A stretch of 64,000 nucleotides of DNA. Origin: Microvirga ossetica. Its GTDB lineage: Bacteria > Pseudomonadota > Alphaproteobacteria > Rhizobiales > Beijerinckiaceae. This document shows positions 1 through 7,911 of the stretch, piece by piece. The DNA lies in the NCBI RefSeq assembly GCF_002741015.1, contig NZ_CP016616.1, positions 3,815,501 through 3,879,500 on the forward strand, given 5' to 3'. A model generated the notes under the pieces. The model was not told the DNA's origin, searched no databases, and was given only the letters and a program-made list of their open reading frames with translations. A program made the position numbers and the translations under genes. Each line of letters starts with the position of its first letter. Position 1 is the first letter of the stretch.

Positions 1-175
1 TGCCGGAGCCGGAGGCGCCGAGGATCGAAATGACGTCGCCTTCCTTCGCGCTCAGCGATACACCCTTGAGCACTTCGAGGTTTCCGAAGCTCTTGCGCAG
101 ATTGTTGACGGAGACGGCAGCAGCGGCCTCGGAGGACGCAGGTTGGGGCGACAAGGATGCAACTCCGTTAGACAT
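1..175 (-). CDS. Amino-acid ABC transporter ATP-binding protein (partial, cut by window edge)
   Basis: This is the cytoplasmic ATPase that would power the adjacent permeases. Only the first 58 codons lie in the window. They encode an Ala/Ser-rich N-terminal tail, the segment VSVNNLRKSFGNLEVLKGVS typical of HisP/GlnQ-type ATPases, and the beginning of the Walker A loop (GASGSG) at the left edge. The ATG at 173-175 overlaps the end of the upstream permease gene by 8 bases, so the two are translationally linked. The remaining Walker A, Q-loop, signature and Walker B motifs are outside the window. The family call rests on the Walker A start and the operon context. Confidence 0.9.
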   Translation of the reverse strand, partial: MSNGVASLSPQPASSEAAAAVSVNNLRKSFGNLEVLKGVSLSAKEGDVISILGASGSG

Positions 176-893
176 GGGCGGCCTCCAGACGCGGCTCGAT
201 GGCCGGGGGGCGGCGCAGGTGAGGCGAGAGCCACCATTCGATGGCCATGATGATGCGCGTGATGATGAAGTTGAGGATCAGATAGATCAGGCCGGCGACG
301 ATGAAGACCTCGACCGCGCGGAAGCTCTGCGAGATCAGCTTCGCGGCAAGACCGGTCACTTCCATCATGGTGATGATCGAGGCGAGCGAGGTCGCCTTCA
401 CCATGAGGATGATCTCGCTGCCGTAGGCGGGAAGCGCCTGGCGCACCGCGATCGGGAAGACGACGCGGCGGAAGAGCAGGAACCCGGACATGCCGCAGGC
501 CCGCGCCGCCTCGACCTGATTGTGCGGCACCGATTGCAGGCCGCCGCGGATGATCTCGCTGGCATAGGCCGCCGTGTTCAGGGTGAGCGCGAGAACCGCG
601 CACCAATAGGGCTCGCGGAAGAAGGTCCACAACCCCCATTCCTGCAGTGTCGGGCGGAACTGCCCGAGGCCGTAATAGATCAGGAAGATCTGCACGAGCA
701 GCGGCGTGCCGCGGAAGACGAAGACATAGGCTTGGGCCGGCCAGTCGAGCACCTTGAAACCCGACATCCGCATGAGCGCCAGGAGCATGGCGAGAATGGC
801 GCCGAGCGCGACGGACATGAAGGCAAGGTTCAGCGTCAGCGGCACGCCGCCGAGCAGCGTGAAGAAGCTGTCGCGCATGAAGGCGAAGTCCAT
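168..893 (-). CDS. Polar amino-acid ABC transporter permease (HisM type)
   Basis: An inner-membrane permease of 241 residues, the usual length for the His/Glu/Gln/Arg/opine family. Several hydrophobic segments are visible. The cytoplasmic EAA loop, which docks on the ATPase, reads VEAARACGMSGFLLFRRVVF at about residues 127-146. It should pair with the neighbouring HisQ-type permease as a heterodimer. Its ATG shares one base with the stop of that upstream gene (ATGA), and its stop overlaps the ATPase start, so the three genes form a tight operon. The substrate cannot be read from the permease. A basic amino acid or opine is inferred from the binding protein. Confidence 0.92.
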   Translation of the reverse strand: MDFAFMRDSFFTLLGGVPLTLNLAFMSVALGAILAMLLALMRMSGFKVLDWPAQAYVFVFRGTPLLVQIFLIYYGLGQFRPTLQEWGLWTFFREPYWCAVLALTLNTAAYASEIIRGGLQSVPHNQVEAARACGMSGFLLFRRVVFPIAVRQALPAYGSEIILMVKATSLASIITMMEVTGLAAKLISQSFRAVEVFIVAGLIYLILNFIITRIIMAIEWWLSPHLRRPPAIEPRLEAAHV

Positions 894-1615
894 CAGGAAG
901 CCCTCCGGATGCCACGCATCGAGTGCGACTCCGCGCGCTGGAACAGGTAGGTCGAAACCCAGGTGATGACGAGGTAGAGGATGGCCGCCGTGATGTAGAA
1001 ATCGAACGGGCGGCGCGTCGAGCCGGCGGCGATATGCGACTGGCGCAGCAGCTCGACGAGGCCCGTGACGGAGATGAGCGCCGATTCCTTCAGGACCAGC
1101 TGCCAGGTATTGCCGAGGCCCGGAATCGCGTAGCGCAGAACCTGCGGTGCGATGATGCGGCGGAACATGAGCCAGCGATGCATGCCCACGGAGCGCGCGG
1201 CCTCAAGCTCGCCGCGGCTGACGACCTGGTAGGCACCGCGGAAGACCTCCGCCTGATAGGCGCCCGACACGATGCCGATGGCCAGCGCGCCGGTGACGAA
1301 GGCCGGCACGCCGATGAATCCCTGGGCTCCGAACAGGCTGCCGATGGCGCCGAGCGCCGCGCTGCCGCCGAAATAGAAGAGGTAGATCACGAGAAGGTCG
1401 GGGATGCCGCGCAGAACGGTGGTGTATCCGTCCGCAAGGCTGCGGATGACGACATTTCCGCCGATCTTGCCCCAGGCGACGAAGGTCCCGACGACCGAGC
1501 CCGCGAGGAAGCCGCAGATGGCGACGGCAATCGTCATACCCGTCGCGGTGAGAAGAGCCCATCCCCATCCATTGGGGCCAAACCCGATGAGCTCGAAATA
1601 GCTCAGTTGCTGCAC
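893..1615 (-). CDS. Polar amino-acid ABC transporter permease (HisQ type)
   Basis: The second membrane subunit (240 residues) of the amino-acid uptake system. It is hydrophobic throughout, with an N-terminal membrane segment near residues 20-40 and the EAA loop LEAARSVGMHRWLMFRRIIA in the second half. The sequence AIPGLGNTWQLVLKESALIS is characteristic of HisQ/OccQ-type proteins. It lies 147 bases downstream of the binding-protein gene and overlaps the next permease by one base. The gap upstream contains two stable hairpins (see 1681-1732), so expression is probably lower than that of the binding protein. Confidence 0.92.
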   Translation of the reverse strand: MQQLSYFELIGFGPNGWGWALLTATGMTIAVAICGFLAGSVVGTFVAWGKIGGNVVIRSLADGYTTVLRGIPDLLVIYLFYFGGSAALGAIGSLFGAQGFIGVPAFVTGALAIGIVSGAYQAEVFRGAYQVVSRGELEAARSVGMHRWLMFRRIIAPQVLRYAIPGLGNTWQLVLKESALISVTGLVELLRQSHIAAGSTRRPFDFYITAAILYLVITWVSTYLFQRAESHSMRGIRRAS

Positions 1616-1680
1616 GCTTCAACTTTCCTGACTATGTCTCCCCTTCGCCGGAAAGCTGAGGGTGAGACAGCAACTGTCAC

Positions 1681-1732
1681 ATCCGGCATTCTGGCCGGAT
1701 CATGTCCCGGATCCGTGTAGCGGGTCCGGGAC
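1681..1732 (-). repeat. Two intercistronic hairpins between binding protein and permease genes
   Basis: ATCCGGC (1681-1687) pairs with GCCGGAT (1694-1700). GTCCCGGATCC (1704-1714) pairs with GGGTCCGGGAC (1722-1732) with one wobble. Neither is followed by a T-run, so these are not simple terminators. The position, just after a periplasmic binding-protein gene and before its permeases, is where REP-like elements in other transport operons protect the 3' end of the binding-protein mRNA and dampen downstream expression. That role here is inferred. Confidence 0.6.
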
Positions 1733-1762
1733 TTTGCTTCCAGCACGCAATGTCGGACTTGG

Positions 1763-2608
1763 TCAGACTTGCGGCGTGGCGTCGATCTTGAACCACTTCT
1801 CGGACAGCTTCTTGACGGTGCCGTCCTTGATCGCTGCCTCGATCGCCGCGTCGAACGACTTCTTCAGATCGGCGTCGTCCTTGCGCATGGCGACCGCGAC
1901 GCCGCGGCCCAGAATGCCGCCGCGCATGCCCGTCCCGGCGATGACCATGTCCTTGAACTCGGGCTTCTCCTGCGTGGCCTTCAGGGCGCCGTGGCCGGCG
2001 AAGATGGCATCGATGCGCCCAGCGGTCAGGTCGAGATCGTGCTGCTCCGTGGTCTTGTACTCGCGGATCTGGATCGTGTCCTTCAGGTAGGTCTCCAGGA
2101 ACTGCGAGTTCACGGTCGAGCCCTGCACCCCGACGGTCTTGCCCTTGAGAAGCGGCTTCCAGGCCTCGATCGCCTTCTTCGCGCCTTCAGTGTCCTTCTC
2201 GAAGCTGACGGTCGTGCCGGCTCCGGGCAGCTTGGCAAGCGGCGAATCCTTCATGACGCCCCAGCCATGCGGGGTCGCGGCATAGGCGTGCGAGAAGTTG
2301 ATCACCTCCAGGCGCTTGTCGGTGATGTTCATGCCGGCCATGATGGCGTCGTACTTCTTGGCCTGGAGCGCCGGGATGATGCCGTCCCAATCCTGGGCGA
2401 CGATCTCGCATTTGACCTTCATGCGGGCGCAGAGGTCGTTGGCGAGGTCGATCTCGAAGCCTTCGAGCTTGCCGCCTGCACCGGTGAAATTCCACGGCGC
2501 ATAGGCGCCTTCCGTGGCAATCTTGACGGTCTTTTCCTGCGCTGCCGCTCCGCCGATGGCGAAAGAGGCGGCCAGCAGGCCGAGACCCAGAGCGTGAAAG
2601 AGTTTCAT
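1763..2608 (-). CDS. Periplasmic amino-acid-binding protein (first paralogue, in operon)
   Basis: The substrate-binding subunit (281 residues) of the ABC transporter. It has a Sec signal peptide ending near AAAQ (about residue 24). The mature part starts with the bacterial extracellular solute-binding family 3 signature TEGAYAPWNF. Further family segments are EIVAQDWDGIIPALQAKKYD and EYKTTEQHDLDLTAGRIDA. The sequence resembles the lysine/arginine/ornithine and opine (OccT/NocT) binding proteins. It is the first gene of the operon leading into the permeases. The neighbouring gene at 2828-3673 is a close paralogue of identical length. The ligand is not determined by the sequence. Confidence 0.93.
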   Translation of the reverse strand: MKLFHALGLGLLAASFAIGGAAAQEKTVKIATEGAYAPWNFTGAGGKLEGFEIDLANDLCARMKVKCEIVAQDWDGIIPALQAKKYDAIMAGMNITDKRLEVINFSHAYAATPHGWGVMKDSPLAKLPGAGTTVSFEKDTEGAKKAIEAWKPLLKGKTVGVQGSTVNSQFLETYLKDTIQIREYKTTEQHDLDLTAGRIDAIFAGHGALKATQEKPEFKDMVIAGTGMRGGILGRGVAVAMRKDDADLKKSFDAAIEAAIKDGTVKKLSEKWFKIDATPQV

Positions 2609-2778
2609 TGTCGTCCCTCTGGTCAGCTTCGACTGATCCTATTGACGGAGGAAGACCAGTGGAGGTCCTCGTCTCGCGTCCAGAAGCTAACATTCAAAAG
2701 CCAAGCCGGCGCAAGTCCTAAACATGCTGAATAAAGCGCCCAAGCTGGCGATTTCGGTCGCATTTGAACCCGTTCGAT

Positions 2779-2807
2779 AAAAAAAAGGCGCGGCCGGAGC
2801 CGCGCCT
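2779..2807 (-). terminator. Rho-independent terminator of the second binding-protein gene
   Basis: On the minus strand AGGCGCGGC, a 4-base loop and GCCGCGCCT are followed by a run of eight T (A-run at 2779-2786 on the plus strand). It lies about 20 bases past the stop of the gene at 2828-3673, separating it from the transporter operon downstream. Confidence 0.9.
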
Positions 2808-2827
2808 CTCATGGATCGAAGCGAAGA

Positions 2828-3673
2828 TTAGCCCTTGGGGGAGATGTCCACCTTGAACCACTTCAGGGACAGGGTCTTAACCGTGCCGTCCTTGATCGCA
2901 GCCTGGATCGCGTCCTCGAAGCTCTTCTTGAGCTCGGTCTCGCCCTTACGCAGGCCGACGCCGACGCCGAGGCCGAGCAGGCCGCCGGTGATGGACGGAC
3001 CGACCATGACGTAATCCTTGAATTCCGGCTTATCGAGCGTGCCCATAATGGCCGTGGAATCCGCCAGGACAGCGTCGATGCGGCCAGCCGCGAGGTCGAG
3101 GTCATGCTGTTCGGTGGTCTTATACTCGCGGATTTCCGCAGTGCCCTTCAGATACTTGTCCGCGAAGTTGGAGTGAATCGTCGAGCCCTGGACGCCGACG
3201 GTCTTGCCCTTGAGGATCGCCTTCGAAGCGTCGATAGCCTTCTCGGCGGCAGCCTGCTGGGTGCCGAGGTTATAGGCCTCGCCCGTGCCCGCCATCTTGG
3301 CGAGGGGCGACGACTTGGCGACCATGTAGCCGTTGGGGCCGTTCACGTAGGGACCGGCGAAGTCGATGGTCTTCTTGCGCTCGTCGGTGATGCTCATGCC
3401 GGCCATGATGGCGTCGTACTTCTTGGCAGTCAGCGCTGGGATGATGCCGTCCCAGTCCTGAGCCACGATCTCGCAGGTGACGTTCATGCGCTTGCATAGG
3501 TCGTTGGCGAGGTCGATCTCGAAGCCTTCGAGCTTGCCGCCGGCACCCGTGAAGTTCCACGGAGCATAGGCGCCCTCTGTCGCGATCTTTATCGTCTTCT
3601 GTTGGGCGGCCGCTCCGCCGATGGCGAGGGCCGAGCCGAGGAGAGCCAAGCCGACGGTCTTAACGAAGTTCAT
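2828..3673 (-). CDS. Periplasmic amino-acid-binding protein (second paralogue, monocistronic)
   Basis: A family-3 solute-binding protein of 281 residues with signal peptide cleavage near AAAQ. The mature N-terminus is almost the same as that of the downstream paralogue (TEGAYAPWNFTGAGGKLEGF shared), while the segment around residues 105-150 differs clearly. The longer reading frame from 3703 is unlikely, because the ATG at 3671-3673 begins directly with the signal peptide and has a GGGAACGAC Shine-Dalgarno region. The gene has its own terminator (2779-2807) and so is probably expressed separately. It likely feeds the same permeases with a different amino acid, which would be an inferred specificity switch. 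Confidence 0.92.
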   Translation of the reverse strand: MNFVKTVGLALLGSALAIGGAAAQQKTIKIATEGAYAPWNFTGAGGKLEGFEIDLANDLCKRMNVTCEIVAQDWDGIIPALTAKKYDAIMAGMSITDERKKTIDFAGPYVNGPNGYMVAKSSPLAKMAGTGEAYNLGTQQAAAEKAIDASKAILKGKTVGVQGSTIHSNFADKYLKGTAEIREYKTTEQHDLDLAAGRIDAVLADSTAIMGTLDKPEFKDYVMVGPSITGGLLGLGVGVGLRKGETELKKSFEDAIQAAIKDGTVKTLSLKWFKVDISPKG

Positions 3674-3796
3674 TGTCGTTCCCTTATTTGTGGGCCACGG
3701 CATGACACCGGGGCCTTAATTAACCGCGGCCTGAGAGGGCCGCGCCGTGGCGCAGTAACAGCCAATCTCAGCAAAAAGGCAAGGGGCCACCCCGCC

Positions 3797-4495
3797 CTAC
3801 ACGACCCGCAGGCGGATCTCGCCGAGGCCCTCGATGGCGGCGCTCAAGGTCTGTCCCTGCGTCACCGCTCCCACGCCCTCGGGCGTGCCGGAAAAGATCA
3901 CGTCGCCGGGGAAGAGCTCGAAATAGGACGAGAGATAAGCGACCTGCTCGGCGACCGACCAGATCATGTCAGACAGGTCGCGCTTCTGCTTGATCGCCCC
4001 ATCCATGGCGAGGGTAATGGAGCCGCTGGCAGGATGGCCGATTTCAGAGGCAGGATAGAGCGGGCCGACAGGTCCCGACAGGTCCGCAGCCTTGCCGAGC
4101 TCCCAGGGACGGCGGAGCTGCTTGGCCTCGTCCTGCAGGTCGCGGCGTGTCATGTCGAGCCCGATCGCATAGCCGAATACATGGTCGAGCGCCTGTTCGA
4201 CAGGAATGTCCCGTCCGCCCTTGGCGAGCGCCACCACCATCTCGACCTCGAAGTGATAGTTTCCGGTCTTCGGCGGGTAGGGATGGTCCGTCGTCTCTCC
4301 GCCGGCCACCGGCTGCAGAGCGTCCGCCGGTTTCATGAAGAAGAAGGGCGGCTCGCGGGTCGGGTCGGCGCCCATTTCCCGCGCATGGGCCGCGTAGTTG
4401 CGGCCGACGCAATAGACGCGGCGGACCGGGAAGAGGTCATCGGTGCCGGCAACGGGAAGGGCAGGGATCGAAGGCGCGGGAATGACGTAGGCCAT
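3797..4495 (-). CDS. Fumarylacetoacetate hydrolase (FAH) family protein
   Basis: A 232-residue enzyme of the FAH superfamily, most like acylpyruvase or fumarylpyruvate hydrolase (FAHD1 type). This family cleaves C-C bonds of beta-diketo acids or decarboxylates oxaloacetate using a divalent metal. Family segments are RRVYCVGRNYAAHAREMG near the N-terminus, PPFFFMKPADAL, the metal-site region HFEVEMVVAL, GYAIGLDMTRRDLQ and the C-terminal GDVIFSGTPEGVGAV. The ATG at 4493-4495 gives the normal family length. An extension to 4780 would add about 95 residues without family similarity. It stands alone, and the physiological substrate is unknown. Confidence 0.9.
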   Translation of the reverse strand: MAYVIPAPSIPALPVAGTDDLFPVRRVYCVGRNYAAHAREMGADPTREPPFFFMKPADALQPVAGGETTDHPYPPKTGNYHFEVEMVVALAKGGRDIPVEQALDHVFGYAIGLDMTRRDLQDEAKQLRRPWELGKAADLSGPVGPLYPASEIGHPASGSITLAMDGAIKQKRDLSDMIWSVAEQVAYLSSYFELFPGDVIFSGTPEGVGAVTQGQTLSAAIEGLGEIRLRVV

Positions 4496-4616
4496 GGCAG
4501 CTCGCGATAGGTCGATGCATTGCGGACGAGGTCCGGACGGCTCCTTCCTACACATTAGGGCTCTCGCCACAAGCCATAACGATGCGGTTCGGCGTGCCGC
4601 TTTCGGCGAATAGGAA

Positions 4617-4639
4617 ACGGCGGGCCAGGAGCCCGCCGT
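4617..4639 (-). terminator. Terminator-like hairpin after the DUF4142 gene
   Basis: ACGGCGGGC (4617-4625), a 5-base loop and GCCCGCCGT (4631-4639) form a 9-bp stem. On the minus strand it is followed by a short T-rich stretch (TTTCCTATT). It lies 25 bases beyond the stop at 4665. The T-tract is weak, so termination is probable rather than certain. Confidence 0.65.
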
Positions 4640-4664
4640 CGCAGTCTTGTCTCTGTGCGATCGC

Positions 4665-5363
4665 TTAGCGCCGGGCGGAGCCGCCCGGAAGGCGGCGTGC
4701 CTCAGCCGCATGATGCTCGATATGCGGCACCACGGAAGCCGCGAACGGGCGCAGTGTCGGATCGTTGCCGGCCTGGGCATAACCCGAATGGAGCGCGAGG
4801 GCTTCCTGATGGGCTTGCCGCTGGGCCTGACCGTAGAGGCGGTCGAATTGCGGGCCCGAGGTCGAGGCCAGCTGGTTCAGCAGGGCCGTCTTCTCAGGGC
4901 TGAGCGGCATGCCGAGACGGATCGGGGTGGTCGATCCGGTGGTCTGCACGTCGGCGCGGCCTGCCGCAGCACCGGCCGTTGCGCCGGCAGCAGCGCCGAC
5001 GCCGGCCCCAACCACTGCGCCGACCGGACCGCCGATCACGGCGCCAATGCCCGCACCGGCGAGCGTGCCGCCGAGCGAGCCGCCGATGAACTCACCGGAG
5101 GCCGAATAGACCGGACGGCCGCCGTTGAGTGCCTGGCTCGTCATACCGTGATCCTTGATCATGGTTTCGGCATAGCGCCGAACGGCCGGATTGCGCGACC
5201 GTTCGAGGGCAAGTTGGCTCGAGGCGATCTCGAACGCGTCCGCTTGGGCCGCCATCATGCGGTAGGTCTGGCTGTCCATGACCTGGGCAGGGGCAACCTG
5301 GGCGGAGGCCGGGACGGCCGAAACGGACGCGAGCAAGACCCCAAGGGCAACGTAATGTTTCAT
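4665..5363 (-). CDS. Secreted DUF4142 domain protein with Gly/Ala-rich insert
   Basis: An exported protein of 232 residues. A Sec signal peptide ends near ASAQ (residue 22). It is followed by the DUF4142 helical pattern: AAQADAFEIASSQLALERS, then VRRYAETMIKDHGMTSQAL. The DUF4142 helices resume in the second half (EKTALLNQLASTSGPQFDRL and QAHQEALALHSGYA). Between them lies an insertion of about 65 Gly/Ala/Val residues, roughly 90-150, resembling a glycine-zipper membrane segment (GAGIGAVIGGPVGAVVGAGV). DUF4142 is a ferritin-like four-helix fold of unknown function, often seen in stress-related exported proteins. The glycine-zipper insert is unusual and could anchor it to the envelope. Confidence 0.85.
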   Translation of the reverse strand: MKHYVALGVLLASVSAVPASAQVAPAQVMDSQTYRMMAAQADAFEIASSQLALERSRNPAVRRYAETMIKDHGMTSQALNGGRPVYSASGEFIGGSLGGTLAGAGIGAVIGGPVGAVVGAGVGAAAGATAGAAAGRADVQTTGSTTPIRLGMPLSPEKTALLNQLASTSGPQFDRLYGQAQRQAHQEALALHSGYAQAGNDPTLRPFAASVVPHIEHHAAEARRLPGGSARR

Positions 5364-5633
5364 GAGAAAACTCCTGTGTTCAGGTCGCAGGGCACCATGC
5401 GAAACCCGAGAGGCTCGCAGAATTCATGGGTGGCTGCTGCAACCGTTCAACGGGGAGCGATCTCGGCGGTTCCAGAACAGCGCAGGATATATTGCCCATT
5501 CATGCCTGCGATGGCCGGATATCGGGCATGAGCGGCAGTAAAGCAGAGATTTCGCGATGAATGACGATTGTCTTCGATCAAGCTGAGCCTTGGATATTCT
5601 CGGAAACCGTCGAAGCTTGGCGGATTTACATCG

Positions 5634-6548
5634 TCAAAGCTTGTCTATTGGCTGGCGAATGCGGGCGAGCGAGAGCATGCCCATCCCGCCCACTGTTCCG
5701 TCCGGTCTCAATCCCCGCAGCTCCGCCTTCAGGAGGAAGCCGGTCTCGTCCCGGTCGATGGTGAAGAGATGATAGCCGGCCTTGTGGGTCAGCGTGCCCT
5801 CGCGGGCGGAGGCGGAGGGAGCCCCGATCACCGGGATGGGGCCGCGCGGACCGTCGAGATGAGCGAGCGAGCCGACGTGATTGTGACCGTGGAGAACGAG
5901 TTCGGCGCCGACCTGGCCCAGCATTTTCTCGAAGCGGCGTGCGTCGGTGAGATTGCGCCCGGCCTCGGCCCCGCCGACATGCGGAGGATGGTGAATGAGG
6001 ACGATCCGGAAGCAGTCCGGATCACGCCCGAGATCGCCGAGCATCTGCTCGACGGCTTTGGTCTGCCTCGACCCGACCCGCCCGGAGGCGACGAAGGGAA
6101 GGGTCGGGATGGCCGATGACAGGCCGACGATGGCGATGCGCCCGTAGCGGCGCAGATAGGGAAAGACGGCCTCGCGGCCATCATCGCCCCGAGTCCAGGG
6201 CGCGACCTCCCGCAGGAGGCCCTCGAGCGAGCCGCGCACATAGGCATCGTGATTGCCCGGCACGAAGGTGACGCGGGACGGATCGCCCACGCCCTCGAGG
6301 AAGACCCGGGAGGTCTTCCACTCGTCCGGAAGACCGATATTGCAGGTGTCGCCGGTGCAGGTGATGTGGTCGGGTTTCTGCGCATGGATGTCGGCGACGA
6401 GCACCGCCAGCAGCTCCATGTCATGCAGGTCCTGCCGGCTGCGGTGCCAATTGTACCAGCCGGTCAGGCGCTTGCTGAAAAGCTGTTTCAGACGCAGCCG
6501 GGGAAGGGGCCCCACATGGGGGTCGGTCAAGTGAGCGATGCGGAACAT
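5634..6548 (-). CDS. Metallophosphoesterase (calcineurin-like phosphodiesterase)
   Basis: A 304-residue enzyme with the full calcineurin-like metal-binding set: DPH near residue 9 (LTDPHVG), GDT (CTGDTCNI), GNHD (VPGNHDAYV), HH (LIHHPPH) and HGHNH near residue 220. These residues bind two metal ions for phosphodiester or phosphomonoester hydrolysis. No signal peptide is seen, so it is probably cytosolic. The arrangement is similar to CpdA/Icc-type cyclic-nucleotide phosphodiesterases, but substrate cannot be assigned. It follows mbfA on the same strand with a 54-base gap, so co-transcription is possible. Confidence 0.88.
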   Translation of the reverse strand: MFRIAHLTDPHVGPLPRLRLKQLFSKRLTGWYNWHRSRQDLHDMELLAVLVADIHAQKPDHITCTGDTCNIGLPDEWKTSRVFLEGVGDPSRVTFVPGNHDAYVRGSLEGLLREVAPWTRGDDGREAVFPYLRRYGRIAIVGLSSAIPTLPFVASGRVGSRQTKAVEQMLGDLGRDPDCFRIVLIHHPPHVGGAEAGRNLTDARRFEKMLGQVGAELVLHGHNHVGSLAHLDGPRGPIPVIGAPSASAREGTLTHKAGYHLFTIDRDETGFLLKAELRGLRPDGTVGGMGMLSLARIRQPIDKL

Positions 6549-6602
6549 GACGGCCGGGTTGCTGCGGGTGGAGGGGAGAGTTCGCGCGCCCGGCCCCTGG
6601 CG

Positions 6603-7574
6603 TCAAGCGCTGCCGATGAAGATACCGGCGAGAAGCACGAGGACGCCGCCGACGATGACCTGGTAGGTCGCGCTCCAGAAGGGCGTATCCATGAATTTCG
6701 TGCGGATCCATGAGATCGCGACGAGCTCGGCCGCCACCACGAGCGCGGCGATGCTTGTCGCGAGAATGAAGGCGTTGGGCCAGGAATCCGGAACGAGATA
6801 GGGCAGGGTATGGCCGAGGCCGCCGGCCGCCGTCATCACGCCGCAGACCAGACCGCGCAGCCAGGGCGAGCCGCGGCCGGTGATCTCGCCGTCGTCGGAG
6901 AGAGCCTCCGTTAGGCCCATGCTGATGCCGGCGCCGACCGAGGCCGCGAGGCCGACGAGAAACGTCTCCCAGTTGTTCTGGGTCGCGAAGGCTGCAGCGA
7001 AAAGCGGGGCGAGGGTTGAGACCGAGCCGTCGATGAGCCCGGCCAGTCCCGGCTGGACATATTGCAGCACGAAGAGCCTGCGGCGAGCATGTTCTTCTGC
7101 GGCTTCGGCGTTCTCGGTCAGGTGCGCGGCGTGCAGTTCGCTCGCTTTGCGCTCGTGACCGCGCTCGACCTCGGCGAGCCGGGTGAACAGCTCGCGCACG
7201 GAGACGTCGAGTGTCTGCTGGGCCGCCTTGTCGTAAAAGCTCGCCGCCTGCAGTTCCATGACCTCCGCCTCGCGGCGCATCCGGTCGAGGTCGAGATGAG
7301 GGCTCCACCACACGGCGCGACGCTTCAGGAAGCCACGCACGTCCTCGCGGCGGATCGGCGGCAGGTGCTCGCCGAAACGGGTGCGATAGAATCCGTAGAG
7401 GGAGTTGCGATGGGCCCGCTCCTCCTCGGCCATGCCGTCGAAGATCTCGGCGGAAGCGGGGAAGTCGGGGCGAAGGCGATCCGCGAAATGCTGATAGATC
7501 CGCGAATCTTCTTCTTCATTGGCGATCGCGAGCGCGACGACCTCGCGCTCGGACAATTCGGACAGAGACTTCAT
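6603..7574 (-). CDS. mbfA: Membrane-bound ferritin MbfA (erythrin-VIT1 fusion, iron exporter)
   Basis: A 323-residue fusion. Residues 1-160 form a rubrerythrin/ferritin-like di-iron domain with ligand patterns at E20, E52-x-x-H55, E108 and E137-x-x-H140. Residues about 165-323 form a VIT1/CCC1-type membrane domain starting at PGLAGLIDGSVSTLAPLFAA, with several hydrophobic helices. In Bradyrhizobium and Agrobacterium, MbfA exports iron and protects from iron and peroxide stress, and its gene is repressed by Irr under iron limitation. Here an ICE-like palindrome lies 13 bases upstream of the ATG (7587-7602), matching that regulation. No partner gene is needed; the downstream phosphoesterase may be co-transcribed. 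Confidence 0.95.
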   Translation of the reverse strand: MKSLSELSEREVVALAIANEEEDSRIYQHFADRLRPDFPASAEIFDGMAEEERAHRNSLYGFYRTRFGEHLPPIRREDVRGFLKRRAVWWSPHLDLDRMRREAEVMELQAASFYDKAAQQTLDVSVRELFTRLAEVERGHERKASELHAAHLTENAEAAEEHARRRLFVLQYVQPGLAGLIDGSVSTLAPLFAAAFATQNNWETFLVGLAASVGAGISMGLTEALSDDGEITGRGSPWLRGLVCGVMTAAGGLGHTLPYLVPDSWPNAFILATSIAALVVAAELVAISWIRTKFMDTPFWSATYQVIVGGVLVLLAGIFIGSA

Positions 7575-7586
7575 ATCCGCTCCTGA

Positions 7587-7602
7587 TTAGAAATATTCTA
7601 AA
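7587..7602 (-). promoter_or_regulatory. Iron control element (Irr box) upstream of mbfA
   Basis: TTAGAAATATTCTAA (7587-7601) plus one more A at 7602. The arms TTAGAA and TTCTAA are perfectly inverted around ATA. This matches the ICE motif bound by Irr in Hyphomicrobiales, of the form TTTAGAA-N3-TTCTAAA. It sits 13 bases before the mbfA start codon, where a bound repressor would block transcription or promoter clearance. An AT-rich palindrome of this kind is conspicuous in GC-rich DNA. Irr itself is not encoded in the window. Confidence 0.85.
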
Positions 7603-7659
7603 CAGAGAGGCGGGCCAGTGCCAAGTCACCCTGCAGGGGCAGGGAAGACGGCTTGAAGC

Positions 7660-7779
7660 TCAGTACTGTGCGCCCGGGATCAGGGTCGAGTAGATCGTGC
7701 GGTCCTCGAGATTGAGGGCCGGGGACCAGGAGAAGCGGGCGGAGCGGTTCAGACGGGACAAGATCAGAGCGAGAAACAT
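7660..7779 (-). CDS. Small hypothetical protein, 39 aa
   Basis: An ATG at 7777-7779 opens a frame of 39 codons ending in TGA at 7660-7662. The product starts MFLALILSRLNRSARFSW and ends STLIPGAQY. A possible ribosome site (AAGGTG) lies 6-11 bases upstream. The peptide has a short hydrophobic N-terminus and an Arg-rich middle but no long membrane segment. It occupies the otherwise empty space between mbfA and the Nudix gene, upstream of the iron box, and would be transcribed toward mbfA. I do not recognise the family; coding is plausible but unproven. Confidence 0.4.
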   Translation of the reverse strand: MFLALILSRLNRSARFSWSPALNLEDRTIYSTLIPGAQY

Positions 7780-7911
7780 TGGAACACCTTTGCTGGCGCT
7801 GTATTAGACCTTCGTATAGTGCGGGTCACGCGCCATTTTGCGTTAACAGCTATGCAATAAGTGAATGGTCACGTTCATCCTCCGGTAATCGAAGAGTGCT
7901 TGTCTGATCCG

